From Methylomagnum ishizawai (GTDB lineage Bacteria > Pseudomonadota > Gammaproteobacteria > Methylococcales > Methylococcaceae): DNA of 64,000 nt. Below the pieces are notes generated by a model that was not told the DNA's origin, did not search any database, and was given only the letters and a program-made list of their open reading frames with translations. This document shows, piece by piece, positions 50,549 to 60,375 of the stretch (position 1 is its first letter; every line of letters starts with the position of its first letter). The position numbers and the translations under genes were made by a program. The stretch is taken from contig NZ_FXAM01000001.1 of the NCBI RefSeq assembly GCF_900155475.1, forward strand, positions 4,226,881-4,290,880, given 5' to 3'.

Positions 50549-51412
50549 TCAAAGCCTCACTTCTTCCCCCCGCTCCATGAACACCACCAAGGCCACCCGC
50601 CGGTTGTCGGCCCGGCCTTGCGGCGTGAGGTTGTCGCCCTTGGGCTGGGTGTCGGCCAAACCCACGGCCCGCAGGTGTTCCGCCGGGACGCCGCGCTCGA
50701 TCAAAGCCCGCGCCACCGTGCTGGCCCGCGCCGAGGACAATTCCCAGTTGGAACGATAACGCCCGCTGGCGATAGGTTGGTTATCGGTATGACCCTCGAC
50801 CGCGAGGGTGCCCGGATGGCCGCGCAACCAACGCGCCAGCCGGTCCAGGACGGCACCGCCGTCCGCCTTCAAATCGGCGCTGGCCGGATCGAACAGGATG
50901 CTCGCGCCGATTTCCAAACGGACTTGGCCAGGTGCGGTGGATACCTCGATATCGCCGCCCAACAGCGCGTCGGCACCGGAATCGGGCCGCGCCTCGGACG
51001 GGGCCGCATCCGGGACCGATAGCCAGCGCGGTTCTGCCGGGACCGGGGTTTCGTTCCCGGTGGGATCGGGCGCGGCGGCGGACGGCGGCGAGGAGGCCGC
51101 GTCATCGACCACCGGCGGCGGCTCCGGGACGTGGGCGATGGGCCGGGCCGTCGGCGGGGGTGGCTGTGGCAGCGCCGGGGCCGCGACAACCGGCGGGGGT
51201 GCGGCCCCGGCCTTGCCGGGCAAGGCTTTCTGATAGGCGAACAGCACCACGAAGAAGGTGAACAGCAAGGTCATCAGGTCCGAATAGCTGAGCAGCCAAT
51301 TCCCCGCAGTGTCCTGGGCGGTTTCGGATTGCGCCGTTTGCCAAGGATCGGGCGGCGGGACCGGGCTGGTTTTCACAGCGGGACCGGGGCGGGAATAGGA
51401 AGGCGAAATCAT
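50549..51412 (-). CDS. motB: MotB-like stator protein with OmpA domain
   Basis: The 287-residue product has one membrane helix with the essential Asp region (GNWLLSYSDLMTLLFTFFVV). A long Pro/Ala linker precedes the OmpA-type peptidoglycan-binding domain (LEIGASILFDPASADLKADG, LAVEGHTDNQPIASGRYRSN). With MotA it forms an ion-driven stator. I chose the ATG at 51412 for its AGGTGG Shine-Dalgarno sequence; a GTG at 51421 is the alternative. No flagellar gene is adjacent. Confidence 0.85.
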   Translation of the reverse strand: MISPSYSRPGPAVKTSPVPPPDPWQTAQSETAQDTAGNWLLSYSDLMTLLFTFFVVLFAYQKALPGKAGAAPPPVVAAPALPQPPPPTARPIAHVPEPPPVVDDAASSPPSAAAPDPTGNETPVPAEPRWLSVPDAAPSEARPDSGADALLGGDIEVSTAPGQVRLEIGASILFDPASADLKADGGAVLDRLARWLRGHPGTLAVEGHTDNQPIASGRYRSNWELSSARASTVARALIERGVPAEHLRAVGLADTQPKGDNLTPQGRADNRRVALVVFMERGEEVRL

Positions 51413-51421
51413 GGCGTCCAC

Positions 51422-52228
51422 CTAGGGCGAGGATTTGGAGGGGGCCAGTTCCAAGGCTTGCGCGGATTCGGGACCGGCCAAGCGCTCCTGGAACGCCTGC
51501 CAATAATCCCGGATCAAGGAAGGATGGCCGCGCTCGTGCAGCAACCGGAGGATTTCCGCCTGCACATGCCGCCACGCCAATTGCTCGCGGGCGGTGTCCT
51601 CCAAGCGCACGGCGATGGGCTTCAACACCAAGTTGGCGGCCACCAGCCCATACACCGTGGACAACAGCGCGAAGCCCATGGCCGTGCCGATATGGGCCAT
51701 CTGGTTGGCATCCAGGGCGTACATCATCTCGATCAAGCCGATCAAGGTACCCAGCATCCCCAGCGCCGGGGCGAACCCGGCCATGGTCAGGACGATCTTG
51801 ATATCATCCTGGTCGCGTTCGCGCTGTGCCCCGATCTTCCAGGACAGCATCCGGCCCAATTCGGCCTCCGGGGTGCGGCCGATCACCATCTCGGCCCCGC
51901 CGCGCAGGATCGGGTCGCGCAGTTTCTTGGCGGTCTGTTCGGCGATTTGCATCCGGCCCAGGCGGTGCCATTCCGCCACCCGCAACAAGGTCTCCAATTC
52001 CTCCCGGTCTACGGCGGGACGGCCTTTGAGCTTGACGGGCAGGCGTCCGAGCATCTCGACAACGCCGCGGCGGGAGTGCGCCAGCATCGAGGCCAACAGC
52101 GTGCCCAGCGTCACCAGCAGCAAACCCGGCAGATTGACATAGCGCCCGCCAGGATCGGCCCACAAGGCCAACACCCCCAAGGCGGCCAGCACCAGCCCGC
52201 CGATAGTCGGTACGAGGATTTTTTTCAT
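51422..52228 (-). CDS. motA: MotA-like stator protein
   Basis: The 268-residue product has four membrane helices: PTIGGLVLAALGVLALWADP, PGLLLVTLGTLLASMLAHSR, APALGMLGTLIGLIEMMYAL and GFALLSTVYGLVAANLVLKP. Between the second and third lies the charged cytoplasmic loop. The layout is that of MotA/PomA. I chose the ATG at 52228, which opens with the first helix. It is followed by motB after 9 bp. Confidence 0.88.
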   Translation of the reverse strand: MKKILVPTIGGLVLAALGVLALWADPGGRYVNLPGLLLVTLGTLLASMLAHSRRGVVEMLGRLPVKLKGRPAVDREELETLLRVAEWHRLGRMQIAEQTAKKLRDPILRGGAEMVIGRTPEAELGRMLSWKIGAQRERDQDDIKIVLTMAGFAPALGMLGTLIGLIEMMYALDANQMAHIGTAMGFALLSTVYGLVAANLVLKPIAVRLEDTAREQLAWRHVQAEILRLLHERGHPSLIRDYWQAFQERLAGPESAQALELAPSKSSP

Positions 52229-52419
52229 GGCTGCCCCCGGCAATAGATTCGGTTGGGGGCGGCTATGCAGATTCCGTTCCCGGCGGAACGGCGCGGTAGC
52301 GCCGGGAACAGGGGCGGGAGCCGCCAATTTTCCGGCGGCGGGAGCGCGGTGAGAACGCCGGGAGGGCGTCGAAAACCCGGCGGCGGACCGGAACCGCGGA
52401 GGCATCCGCTAGGGACGGC

Positions 52420-52845
52420 TCATTCCGGCCACTCGATGATATGGTCCTCCAGGCAATCCACCCCGGCTTCGGGCAGGGCGAAACCGCGCACCGACATCCC
52501 GGCCGTGTGGACCGAATCGGCCCGGCCCGACACCAGCGGGTGCCAAGCGGGCAGGTCGTCGCCCTGGGCCAGCAGACGGTAGGCGCAGGTGGCAGGCAAC
52601 CAATGGAATTGGGTAAAACCATCGCGCAGGCTCAGGCAATCCGGCACCAGCTTGCCGCGCTTGGCGTAGTTGCCGCAACGGCAGGTGCCGATATCCAACA
52701 GATGGCAGGCCACCCGCGTGAACAGGATTTCCCCGGTGTCCTCGTCTTCCAGCTTGTGCAGACAGCAGCGCCCGCAGCCATCACAAAGGGATTCCCATTC
52801 CCACTCACTCATCTCGCCCAAGGTTTTCTCGTGCCAAAAGCCCAT
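52420..52845 (-). CDS. YcgN-family Cys-cluster protein (UPF0260)
   Basis: The 141-residue product has the UPF0260 pattern [20 protein letters not shown], then [27 protein letters not shown] and [20 protein letters not shown]. The Cys cluster is likely to bind metal. It is a conserved core protein of unknown function. The frame is open upstream to 52992, but homology begins at MGFWHEKTL (52845). Confidence 0.88.
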   Translation of the reverse strand: MGFWHEKTLGEMSEWEWESLCDGCGRCCLHKLEDEDTGEILFTRVACHLLDIGTCRCGNYAKRGKLVPDCLSLRDGFTQFHWLPATCAYRLLAQGDDLPAWHPLVSGRADSVHTAGMSVRGFALPEAGVDCLEDHIIEWPE

Positions 52846-53050
52846 ATGCCCGCCCCCCGTGGAAAACGGCAGAGCATAAAGCCTGGGCCGAGGAAAATAA
52901 AAGCATGGCCCCGGCGGCGGAACCCCGTCACTCCACGCCGCCATCCGTGCGTTATTAACGCTTGTGCGACGGTTTATTTTCACTATAATCACGCGCTTCG
53001 TTTTCCAGGGCAGTCTCGCGACTGCCCTTTTATTTTCGGAGGGGCTTTCG

Positions 53051-54223
53051 ATGACCGATCAGGTGATGCCGACCTACGCACGGCTGCCCGTCGCGTTCGA
53101 ACGCGGCGAGGGCGTCTGGCTATGGGATACCCAGGGCCGCCGCTATTTCGACGCGATTTCCGGGATCGCCGTGTGCGGCCTGGGCCACGCGCATCCGGCC
53201 CTGGCCCGCGCCCTGGCCGAACAGGCCGCGACCCTGCTGCATACCTCGAACATCTACCATATCGGGCTACAGCAACGCCTCGCCGCCGAACTCTGCGCCC
53301 TGAGCGGTCTCGACAACGCCTTCTTCTGCAACTCCGGCGCGGAAGCCAACGAGGCCGCGCTCAAGATCGCCCGTCGCTACGGCCACAGCAAGGATATCGA
53401 CGCCCCCGCCGTGGTGGTTATGGAGAACAGCTTCCATGGCCGCACCCTCGCCACCCTCAGCGCCACCGGCAATCCCAAGGTCCAGGAAGGTTTCGAGCCT
53501 TTGGTCGGCGGCTTCGTGCGGGTGCCGCATGGCGATGCGGCAGCGGTGGCGGCGGTGGACGATTCCAACGTGGTCGCGGTGCTGGTCGAACCGGTGCAGG
53601 GCGAAGGCGGGGTGCGGGTACCGCCGCCGGATTATTTGTCCGCCTTGCGGAAAATCTGCGACGAGCGCGGCTGGTTGTTGATGCTGGACGAGGTGCAAAC
53701 CGGCATGGGCCGCACCGGAACCTGGTTCGCCTTCCAGCATGGCGACGGCCTGCCCGACGTGATGAGCCTCGCCAAGGCGCTGGGCAACGGGATGCCCATC
53801 GGCGCCTGTCTGGCGCGGGGCGTGGCGGCGCAAATGCTGACGGCGGGCAAGCACGGCTCCACCTTCGGCGGCAACCTGCTGGCCTGCCGGGCCGGGCTGG
53901 CCGTCATCGACACCCTGCGCGAACAGGGCCTCGTGGCGCGGGCGGGCGAACTGGGCCGCCGCCTCCTGGCCGGGTTCCGCGAAACACTCGCGGACCAGCC
54001 CGGCGTGGTCGAGGTGCGCGGCCACGGCTTGATGCTCGGCATCGAACTGGACCGGCCCTGCGCCGATCTGGTCGGGCTGGCCCTGGACCAAGGGTTCCTC
54101 ATCAACGTCACCGCCGACCGCACCGTCCGCCTATTGCCCCCGCTCATCATGAGCGACGCCGAAGCCGATCAACTGGTGGACGGCGTCGCCGCGCTCATCG
54201 CCGGATACACGACCCCCCCATAG
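53051..54223 (+). CDS. argD: acetylornithine aminotransferase
   Basis: The 390-residue PLP-dependent class III aminotransferase of arginine synthesis carries [55 protein letters not shown] (PLP Asp) and the Lys segment [39 protein letters not shown] follows. Length is standard. Shine-Dalgarno GGAGGGG precedes the ATG. argF follows 11 bp later, so the two form an operon. Confidence 0.93.
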   Translation: MTDQVMPTYARLPVAFERGEGVWLWDTQGRRYFDAISGIAVCGLGHAHPALARALAEQAATLLHTSNIYHIGLQQRLAAELCALSGLDNAFFCNSGAEANEAALKIARRYGHSKDIDAPAVVVMENSFHGRTLATLSATGNPKVQEGFEPLVGGFVRVPHGDAAAVAAVDDSNVVAVLVEPVQGEGGVRVPPPDYLSALRKICDERGWLLMLDEVQTGMGRTGTWFAFQHGDGLPDVMSLAKALGNGMPIGACLARGVAAQMLTAGKHGSTFGGNLLACRAGLAVIDTLREQGLVARAGELGRRLLAGFRETLADQPGVVEVRGHGLMLGIELDRPCADLVGLALDQGFLINVTADRTVRLLPPLIMSDAEADQLVDGVAALIAGYTTPP

Positions 54224-54234
54224 GAAGTCACCCC

Positions 54235-55149
54235 ATGAAACCGCGCCATTTGGTCACCTTATCCGACCTCAGCCCCCAGGAATTCCGGGGCTTGATCCAC
54301 AGGGCCATCGAACTCAAACACCTGAAAGGGATTTACGAGCCGCTCAAGAACCGCGTGCTGGGCATGTTGTTCGAGAAATCCTCGACCCGGACCCGTATTT
54401 CCTTCGAGGCCGGGATGGCCCAGTTCGGCGGCAGCGCGATCTTCCTCTCACCCCGCGACACCCAACTCGGGCGCGGCGAGCCCATCGAGGATTCGGCGCG
54501 GGTGATTTCGCGGATGGTGGATGGCATCATGCTCCGTACCCACGCCCACCGCACCGTGGAAATCTTCGCCGAATATTCCAGGGTGCCGGTCATCAACGGC
54601 CTGAGCGACCGTTTCCATCCCTGCCAATTGCTGGCGGACATGCAGACCTGGTTCGAGCGGCGCGGCGATATCGCCGGGCGCAGCGTGGCCTGGATCGGCG
54701 ATGGCAATAACATGTGCCAATCCTATATCGAGACGGCGGGCCTTCTGGGGTTCGAGCTACGGATCGCCTGCCCGGAAGGCTACGATCCCGAGCCGGATTT
54801 GCTGAAGACACCGGGCGTCAGCCTGCTGCGCGACCCGGCGGAAGCCGTGCGCGGGGCCGACCTGGTGGTCACCGACGTCTGGGCCAGCATGGGCCAGGAA
54901 GAGGAACAAGCCAAACGGGAGCAGGCGTTCAAGGATTATCAGGTCGATCAAGCCCTGCTGGGCTTGGCGGCGCAAGACGCGCTGTTCATGCATTGCCTGC
55001 CCGCCCATCGCGGCGAGGAAGTCAGCGCGGAAGTCCTGGAAGGCCCGCACAGCGTGGTCTGGGACGAAGCCGAGAACCGGCTGCATTCGCAGAAGGCGCT
55101 GCTGGAATTCCTGCTGGTGGAAAACAGTCCGGTGCGGGCGGCGGGTTGA
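54235..55149 (+). CDS. argF: ornithine carbamoyltransferase
   Basis: The 304-residue product has the carbamoyl phosphate motif [20 protein letters not shown], then [33 protein letters not shown], and the ornithine loop [17 protein letters not shown]. It converts ornithine to citrulline. Length and motifs are typical. A strong terminator follows at 55171. Confidence 0.95.
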   Translation: MKPRHLVTLSDLSPQEFRGLIHRAIELKHLKGIYEPLKNRVLGMLFEKSSTRTRISFEAGMAQFGGSAIFLSPRDTQLGRGEPIEDSARVISRMVDGIMLRTHAHRTVEIFAEYSRVPVINGLSDRFHPCQLLADMQTWFERRGDIAGRSVAWIGDGNNMCQSYIETAGLLGFELRIACPEGYDPEPDLLKTPGVSLLRDPAEAVRGADLVVTDVWASMGQEEEQAKREQAFKDYQVDQALLGLAAQDALFMHCLPAHRGEEVSAEVLEGPHSVVWDEAENRLHSQKALLEFLLVENSPVRAAG

Positions 55150-55170
55150 GCTTCCCGCCGGAACCAATGG

Positions 55171-55199
55171 AAAAGGCCGGGTTCGACCCGGCCTTTTTA
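55171..55199 (+). terminator. argDF rho-independent terminator
   Basis: AAAAGGCCGGG and CCCGGCCTTTT pair around TTCGA, with a T-tract. It lies 22 bp after the argF stop. Confidence 0.9.
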
Positions 55200-55291
55200 T
55201 TTCCATCCCGCCCATGGCCCGGGCCACCGGACCAGTCCGCCCCAATGGGCTGATATACTGCCGACCGATCTTCCTGCAACCGGCTCCCCCC

Positions 55292-55777
55292 ATGAAAACA
55301 CTTCTGCTTTCCCTGCTCGCCGTCTTCCTGCTCGTCGAAGAATGGCTGTGGGACAGCCTCACCGCGCTGGGGCGCATCCTGGCCCGCTGGCTGCGCCTCG
55401 CCAAGTTCGAGGCTTGGCTGTGCCAAACCCCGCCCAAAGTCGCCTTGCTGGCCTTCTCGATCCCGCTCCTGATCGTGACGCCCATCAACCTCCTGGCGTT
55501 CTGGCTGCTGGCCCATGGCCTATTGCTGCAAGCCCTCTTGACCGAGGTGTTCGCCAAGCTGCTGGGCACCTTGCTGGTGGCGCGGGTGTTCGCCCTGACC
55601 AAGCCGCAATTGCTCAGCTTCAAGCGCTTCGCCCAGGTCTATACGGCGATCACCGGCTGGCTGCGCTGGGCCCACGACCGTATCACCCAAACCCGGGTCT
55701 ACCGGCTCGCCCACCAACTCAAGGCGCAAGCCAAGGCCAAATGGGCGGCCTGGACCCAAGCCGGGCGGGCGGGTTAA
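55292..55777 (+). CDS. hypothetical membrane protein
   Basis: The 161-residue product has a hydrophobic start (TLLLSLLAVFLLVEEWLWDS), two close membrane helices (VALLAFSIPLLIVTPINLLA, FWLLAHGLLLQALLTEVF) and a basic helical tail (VYRLAHQLKAQAKAKWAAWT). It does not match a family I can name. It is convergent with the EAL-like gene, ending 6 bp from it. Confidence 0.7.
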   Translation: MKTLLLSLLAVFLLVEEWLWDSLTALGRILARWLRLAKFEAWLCQTPPKVALLAFSIPLLIVTPINLLAFWLLAHGLLLQALLTEVFAKLLGTLLVARVFALTKPQLLSFKRFAQVYTAITGWLRWAHDRITQTRVYRLAHQLKAQAKAKWAAWTQAGRAG

Positions 55778-55783
55778 AGCCGC

Positions 55784-56602
55784 TTATCCCGCCGCCCGCA
55801 GCACCGGCGTCCGCCCCGCCGCCAGCTCGTACCAATCGCCCTGCACGCAATCGGCGCGGAGGGATTCCGCCAGCGCGGCACCGCTCTCGTCGCGCACCGC
55901 CTCCAGCAACAACCGGGTATCGAGCCGCCGGATCGCCCGCAACAAGGCGGAGCGGCGGCGCTCCTCGCCCAGGACGCGGGCCGGGCTCGCGAAGCGCACG
56001 AAATCGGGTCGGTGGCGGTTCAGGAACTCGACGCAATAGCGTTCGAGGAACACCTCCCCGGCCTGGATATCGAATTTGATGGCGGTGGCATAACCACGGG
56101 CGCGGTAGTTCTTCAAGCGCTCCAGCAAGAGTCCGACCTGGGCCGTATAGCCCGGATTCACCGTCAGCGAGATGACCACCCGCCGCGGCGACAAACCGCA
56201 AGCCACGATGATCTCCTCGAAATAAGCGCCGTGGTCGCGCTTGACCGCCAGGATATGGCGCGGATGGACATGCACGAACAAATAGCCGCCCTCGTGCGAG
56301 ATCGGCAGGAAATTGAGCATGTGGACCGTGCGGGTCAGCCGGTCCAGGTTGACGATATCGGCGGCCTCGTCGGCGAACAAGCCCGCCGCATCGGCGGGTT
56401 CCTCCACCCGCAGGGCCGCGTCGTAACCCCGGATCACCGACGGCTTGCTGCCTAACCGCACCGGACGCAAGCGGCTGGAGAAGACGGTGCCGCCGGAACG
56501 GCCCAGCACCCGCCCCTCCCGGTAGACCAAAGGCGGCTCGTGCAAACCGCCGTCCTCGACGAAACGCTGGTTGAAACAATCGATCAAGTGTCGCAGGGGC
56601 AT
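55784..56602 (-). CDS. degenerate EAL-like domain protein
   Basis: The 272-residue product follows the EAL barrel order: FVHVHPRHILAVKRDHGAYF, then PRRVVISLTVNPGYTAQVGL, LKNYRARGYATAIKFDIQAG, PDFVRFASPARVLGEERRRS. The EAL signature and most catalytic acidic residues are absent. It probably no longer hydrolyses cyclic di-GMP and may act as a sensor or partner protein. I chose the ATG at 56602 (MPLRHLIDCFNQRFVEDGG), preceded by a weak Shine-Dalgarno sequence. Confidence 0.6.
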   Translation of the reverse strand: MPLRHLIDCFNQRFVEDGGLHEPPLVYREGRVLGRSGGTVFSSRLRPVRLGSKPSVIRGYDAALRVEEPADAAGLFADEAADIVNLDRLTRTVHMLNFLPISHEGGYLFVHVHPRHILAVKRDHGAYFEEIIVACGLSPRRVVISLTVNPGYTAQVGLLLERLKNYRARGYATAIKFDIQAGEVFLERYCVEFLNRHRPDFVRFASPARVLGEERRRSALLRAIRRLDTRLLLEAVRDESGAALAESLRADCVQGDWYELAAGRTPVLRAAG

Positions 56603-57218
56603 GGCTGATTCTCCTCGGCTGCTGCCCGGCCCGGTCCATGGGGTGGGACGCGGGCAGGCCCGCCGACCGGACCCATCCCAAGCCTTCACCGGGTTCGGAA
56701 CTGTACGCCGCTCCGGGACGGGGCGGGACGATCATGGGATCGGGGCCGGGAAACCCCGGCCCTCGACCCGGCCGGGATCATAGCAAGGGCTGTTCCAAAC
56801 AAAAAAGAATGGATCAACAATAATTTATAATCCCAGGTTATAAAAACGCCCTTCCCGAAAGGCAACCCACCGCTGCCGATACGTTTCCCACCTGGGAAAA
56901 CCCCGCCTCCCGAGATAAGCCCCGCCGGGCGCGCCCTGGATCGATACCCAGGTTCGGAGATTCGCCAAGACCGCAAGAGGGGCTAAGTCGACAGGGAGTT
57001 TCCCGGTTGTATATCATTGTCATGTGGGCTTCATAAATCGATCCGGCCAACCGCCAACGCGGAGCGTGGCGCAGGCCCAGGGGCCCATGACAACAACATC
57101 CTATCCAAGCCGGTCTTGCCGAGTGCACGCCCAAGGATGGCGCGGACCGCCCGAAGGCGGGCCGTCGTTCGGGGGGTCGGCCCTATCCCTTCTAGCTTTG
57201 ACAACATTGGGAAAGACC
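56603..57218. other. intergenic region upstream of hpf
   Basis: I see no supported gene in this 616-bp gap between divergent genes. A CCGGGGCTCG/CGGCCGGG-type GC-rich inverted segment lies near 56740-56775, and an AT-rich patch (ACAATAATTTATAATCCC, 56817-56834) may be a promoter. Confidence 0.4.
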
Positions 57219-57590
57219 ATGCAAGTACCACTAGAGATTACGTTCCGGGGCATTCCGCATTCCGACGCCGTGGAAACCCGAATCCGGGAGAAAGCGGCCA
57301 AACTGGAGCAGTTCTGCGACAATATCATCAGTTGCCGGGTCGCCGTCGAAGCCGAACACCGTCATCAACATCAAGGTAATCTCTACAAAGTCCGCATCGA
57401 CCTGAGCGTTCCGAACAAGCACATCGTGGTGAGCCGGGACCACCACGACAAGCAATCCCACGAGGACTTCTACGTCGCCCTGCGCGACGCCTTCGCCGCC
57501 GCCACGCGCCAACTCGAAGAGCATGTCCGCATCCAGCGCGGCCAGGTGAAAGTCCACCGCGCCCCGGTCGCCAGCACCACCGCCGCCTAA
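57219..57590 (+). CDS. ribosome hibernation factor HPF/RaiA family
   Basis: The 123-residue product begins MQVPLEITFRGIPHSDAVET with the S30AE beta-alpha-beta fold: IREKAAKLEQFCDNIISCRV, YKVRIDLSVPNKHIVVSRDH, DFYVALRDAFAAATRQLEEH. It is a short form that stabilises inactive ribosomes. The His-rich patch (EAEHRHQHQGN) is a variant of the usual loop. The ATG at 57219 matches family length. Confidence 0.85.
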   Translation: MQVPLEITFRGIPHSDAVETRIREKAAKLEQFCDNIISCRVAVEAEHRHQHQGNLYKVRIDLSVPNKHIVVSRDHHDKQSHEDFYVALRDAFAAATRQLEEHVRIQRGQVKVHRAPVASTTAA

Positions 57591-57633
57591 ACGCAACGGC
57601 AGGGGCGTTCCCCCCGGAACGCCCCGTCCCCTC

Positions 57634-58083
57634 TCATCGCTCCTGCCAGATCATCCGCGTCCCGGCGAGGCGGTCATGCCAAGCCCGCCGCTGGGGATCG
57701 ATCCAAATCCACAGATACCCCAGGCCGAACAGGCCCAGCGATACCCAGGCGCACACATAGCGCAGCGCCGCCTGGTTCCAGCCCAGCGCCGCGCCGTCGG
57801 CGGATACCAGGCGGATTTTCCAGGCCCGCATCCCCAAGGTCTGGCCACCATGGGTCCAGAACCAACCGAAGAAAGCCCAAACCACCAGCAGCAGATAGGC
57901 GAAGAACAACGGGTCGTGCGGACGGAAAGCCTCCCCGCCGCGCAAGGGCAACACCACCAGGGTCGCGGCGAACAAGACACCGGCCAGCAGCACGGCGTCG
58001 TACAACAAAGCCCCCAAGCGGCGGAACAAACCGGGCGGTGGCGGGCTGGACACGGGATGGATCGGGGAACGGCGGCGGTTCAT
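57634..58083 (-). CDS. RDD-family membrane protein
   Basis: The 149-residue product has the RDD start LFRRLGALLYDAVLLAGVLF, a second helix (FFAYLLLVVWAFFGWFW), then THGGQTLGMRAWKIRLVSAD, and a C-terminal helix before DPQRRAWHDRLAGT. RDD proteins are small inner-membrane proteins of mostly unknown function. Convergent with hpf. Confidence 0.88.
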   Translation of the reverse strand: MNRRRSPIHPVSSPPPPGLFRRLGALLYDAVLLAGVLFAATLVVLPLRGGEAFRPHDPLFFAYLLLVVWAFFGWFWTHGGQTLGMRAWKIRLVSADGAALGWNQAALRYVCAWVSLGLFGLGYLWIWIDPQRRAWHDRLAGTRMIWQER

Positions 58084-58195
58084 GGGCGGGAAAGGGCCGG
58101 GATGGACATCCGGGCGGACAGCCCGGGCGGAACGCGCAAGACCAGGCCGGGGCTATGCGCGATCCGGGCGACCGCCGGAAGGTGGGAACGCTGGC

Positions 58196-58399
58196 TTACG
58201 CGCCGGAAGAACGGGCGTCGGGCGTGGCGCAGACCGCGCCGAAATACATGGACAAGTAGACCAAGCCACCCACCAACAACACGGACAGGAACACCGGCGG
58301 ACGTATCAGGGGCATGAACATCAGCAATCCGAAATCGACCACCAGCAGACTGGCTTGGAGCGGGTGATCGAGGAACTTTTGAGTATCGATCTTGAACAT
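58196..58399 (-). CDS. small two-helix membrane protein
   Basis: The 67-residue product has two hydrophobic segments (ASLLVVDFGLLMFMPLI, VFLSVLLVGGLVYLSMYFGA). A strong Shine-Dalgarno sequence (GGAGGAG) precedes the ATG, so it is likely to be translated. The family is unknown to me. Confidence 0.6.
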   Translation of the reverse strand: MFKIDTQKFLDHPLQASLLVVDFGLLMFMPLIRPPVFLSVLLVGGLVYLSMYFGAVCATPDARSSGA

Positions 58400-58569
58400 G
58401 TCTCTCCTCCTCGCTAAGGCTTATTGTTGAAATTATGCGTCGTGACGCCGGCTCCCCGGACTCCCGGAAATCCCGCGACGGCGCTGCGTTCCGAGGCGGC
58501 CGGAGGCATGGGAACCGCGGGCATGGTAGCACAAAACCCAGGGCCATCCGCGCGGGCCGGACCGCCCGG

Positions 58570-59208
58570 CTAGCCCCGCCACGCCTCCCGCACGATGCGG
58601 CGGATCAAGTGCAATTTGCGATGGAAAAAATGGTCGGCACCGGGGACGACCTGCACCACCAATTCCAAAGGTTCGGCCCAACCCAGCACCTCGGCCAAAG
58701 GCACGGTGGTGTCCTCCGCGCCGTGGATCACCAGGGTGTCGGCGGCTATCGCCCCGCTGGCATAGTCCCGGCTACCGTCGGAAAACCCCGCTGCCGTACC
58801 CACCAACACCAAGCGCCGGGCGGGACTGCCCGCCGCGGCCAGCCGCTCAGCCAATTGGCCCGTCACGAACGCCCCGAAAGAAAACCCGGCCAGATAGACC
58901 GGCAAGCCCCCGCCGAAACGGTCCAGGGCGTAATCATGCGCCGCGAGCAAATCAGCGGTTTCGCCCCGGCCCGCGTCGTAGTGCCCTTCGCTGGACCCAA
59001 CGCCCCGGAAATTGGGCCGCAGGCTATGGCAACCGAGTTCCCGGAAAGTGCGGGCCAGGGTGGTCACCACCTTGTTATCGGCGGTGCCACCAAACAAGGG
59101 ATGCGGATGGGCGATCAAGGCGATGCCGGTGGCGTTGGGGTGGGGCTCGACGAAAACTTCGAGTTTACCGTCGGGACCGTCGATCAAATGGCGTTCGATT
59201 GCAGGCAT
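58570..59208 (-). CDS. alpha/beta hydrolase (dienelactone/YqiA-like)
   Basis: The 212-residue product has IALIAHPHPLFGGTADNKVV (oxyanion region), LRPNFRGVGSSEGHYDAGRG, the nucleophile elbow LAGFSFGAFVTGQLAE with Ser, the acid in HGAEDTTVPLAEV, and the His in GADHFFHRK. This is the compact family that acts on unknown esters. I chose the ATG at 59208 for family fit. Confidence 0.85.
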   Translation of the reverse strand: MPAIERHLIDGPDGKLEVFVEPHPNATGIALIAHPHPLFGGTADNKVVTTLARTFRELGCHSLRPNFRGVGSSEGHYDAGRGETADLLAAHDYALDRFGGGLPVYLAGFSFGAFVTGQLAERLAAAGSPARRLVLVGTAAGFSDGSRDYASGAIAADTLVIHGAEDTTVPLAEVLGWAEPLELVVQVVPGADHFFHRKLHLIRRIVREAWRG

Positions 59209-59448
59209 GGGAAACGGCGGGATGGGTTGGAAAACAAGCGTCCTGGCGGTCATCGGAGACCCGCCCCGGACCCTCGATAGCTTGGCGCAAGCGGCGGGTT
59301 GCGTCCATCGGGGAGGATACGGGACGCGGGATAGGCGGTTTCTCTCATTAACGGATGGGTGCCATGCCAGGATAATGATCGCGTCCGCCGTTTGCCGATG
59401 TCAAAACCGAGGGCCGACAAGGATGTTTTTCATTCCAAGGAGGAAACC

Positions 59449-59556
59449 ATGCGCCGCCAACGTGACAAACCGGCTTTTTCGTGGAAGGACGTGCCAAACC
59501 TGCTCAATAGCATAAAACACGGCTGCCGCCTGACCGGCCACGCCTTGCGCTCTTAG
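59449..59556 (+). CDS. unannotated 35-residue small protein with a perfect Shine-Dalgarno
   Basis: The product MRRQRDKPAFSWKDVPNLLN, then SIKHGCRLTGHALRS, is basic and possibly amphipathic. AAGGAGGAAACC lies directly before the ATG, one of the best ribosome binding sites in the window. An in-frame ATG 51 bp upstream (59398) is an alternative start. The family is unknown. Confidence 0.5.
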   Translation: MRRQRDKPAFSWKDVPNLLNSIKHGCRLTGHALRS

Positions 59557-59666
59557 GCGAGGCTCCCGCCTACTCATGGCGGATCGCCAATATCCGGTTG
59601 GGCGGTTATCCCATAGAATCAGGGGGATAAACCATCCCAGACCTAAGCGGACCGCGTCGCGAACCC

Positions 59667-60269
59667 ATGCTGATTCTGTTCAACAAGCCCTACAACACCC
59701 TGAGCCAGTTCACCGACCGCGCCCAACAGCGCCCCACCCTGGCCGACCACCTCGCCATCCCCCGCATCCGTCCGGCGGGCCGCTTGGACTACGACAGCGA
59801 AGGGCTGTTATTGCTGACCGACGATGGCCGGCTCCAGGCCCGCATCGCCGACCCCCGCCACAAGTTGCCCAAGGTGTATTGGGCGCAGGTGGAAGGGCTC
59901 CCGGACGCGGCGGCGCTGGCGCGGCTCCGCTCGGGAGTGGTGCTGAACGACGGTCCTACCCTGCCGGCGGAGGCCCGCCTCATCGAAGAGCCCGCGAACC
60001 TCTGGCCCCGCGATCCGCCCATCCGCTACCGCGCCGCCATCCCCACCGCCTGGATCGAGCTGGTCTTGCGCGAAGGCCGCAACCGCCAAGTCCGCCGCAT
60101 GACCGCCGCCGTGGGCTATCCCACCCTGCGCCTGATCCGCGGGGCCATCGGTCCCTACCGGCTGGACGGGCTGTTGCCCGGCCAATGGCGCGAGGCCGAA
60201 CCCATAGCGCCGACACCGAACCCCCGGCACTGGCGGAAACCCCCGCCGCGCCATCCCCGCCGCGCCTGA
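59667..60269 (+). CDS. rluE: 23S rRNA pseudouridine synthase, RluE type
   Basis: The 200-residue product begins [18 protein letters not shown], carries the catalytic Asp in [20 protein letters not shown], then [12 protein letters not shown] and the RluE/RsuA-type [20 protein letters not shown]. It lacks an S4 domain, as RluE does. A 17-bp perfect hairpin follows the stop. Confidence 0.88.
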   Translation: MLILFNKPYNTLSQFTDRAQQRPTLADHLAIPRIRPAGRLDYDSEGLLLLTDDGRLQARIADPRHKLPKVYWAQVEGLPDAAALARLRSGVVLNDGPTLPAEARLIEEPANLWPRDPPIRYRAAIPTAWIELVLREGRNRQVRRMTAAVGYPTLRLIRGAIGPYRLDGLLPGQWREAEPIAPTPNPRHWRKPPPRHPRRA

Positions 60270-60274
60270 CCCGG

Positions 60275-60311
60275 CCCGGACCCCGGAAGCACTGTGCTTC
60301 CGGGGTCCGGG
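60275..60311. terminator. strong hairpin after rluE
   Basis: CCCGGACCCCGGAAGCA pairs perfectly with its complement around a 3-nt loop. There is no T-tract; it could be a terminator or an mRNA-stabilising hairpin. Confidence 0.55.
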
Positions 60312-60375
60312 TGGCGCGTCCGCGCCGGTTTGACGGACAATCGCCGCTTTCCAATCCCCCTGTCACAGGTCTCGC

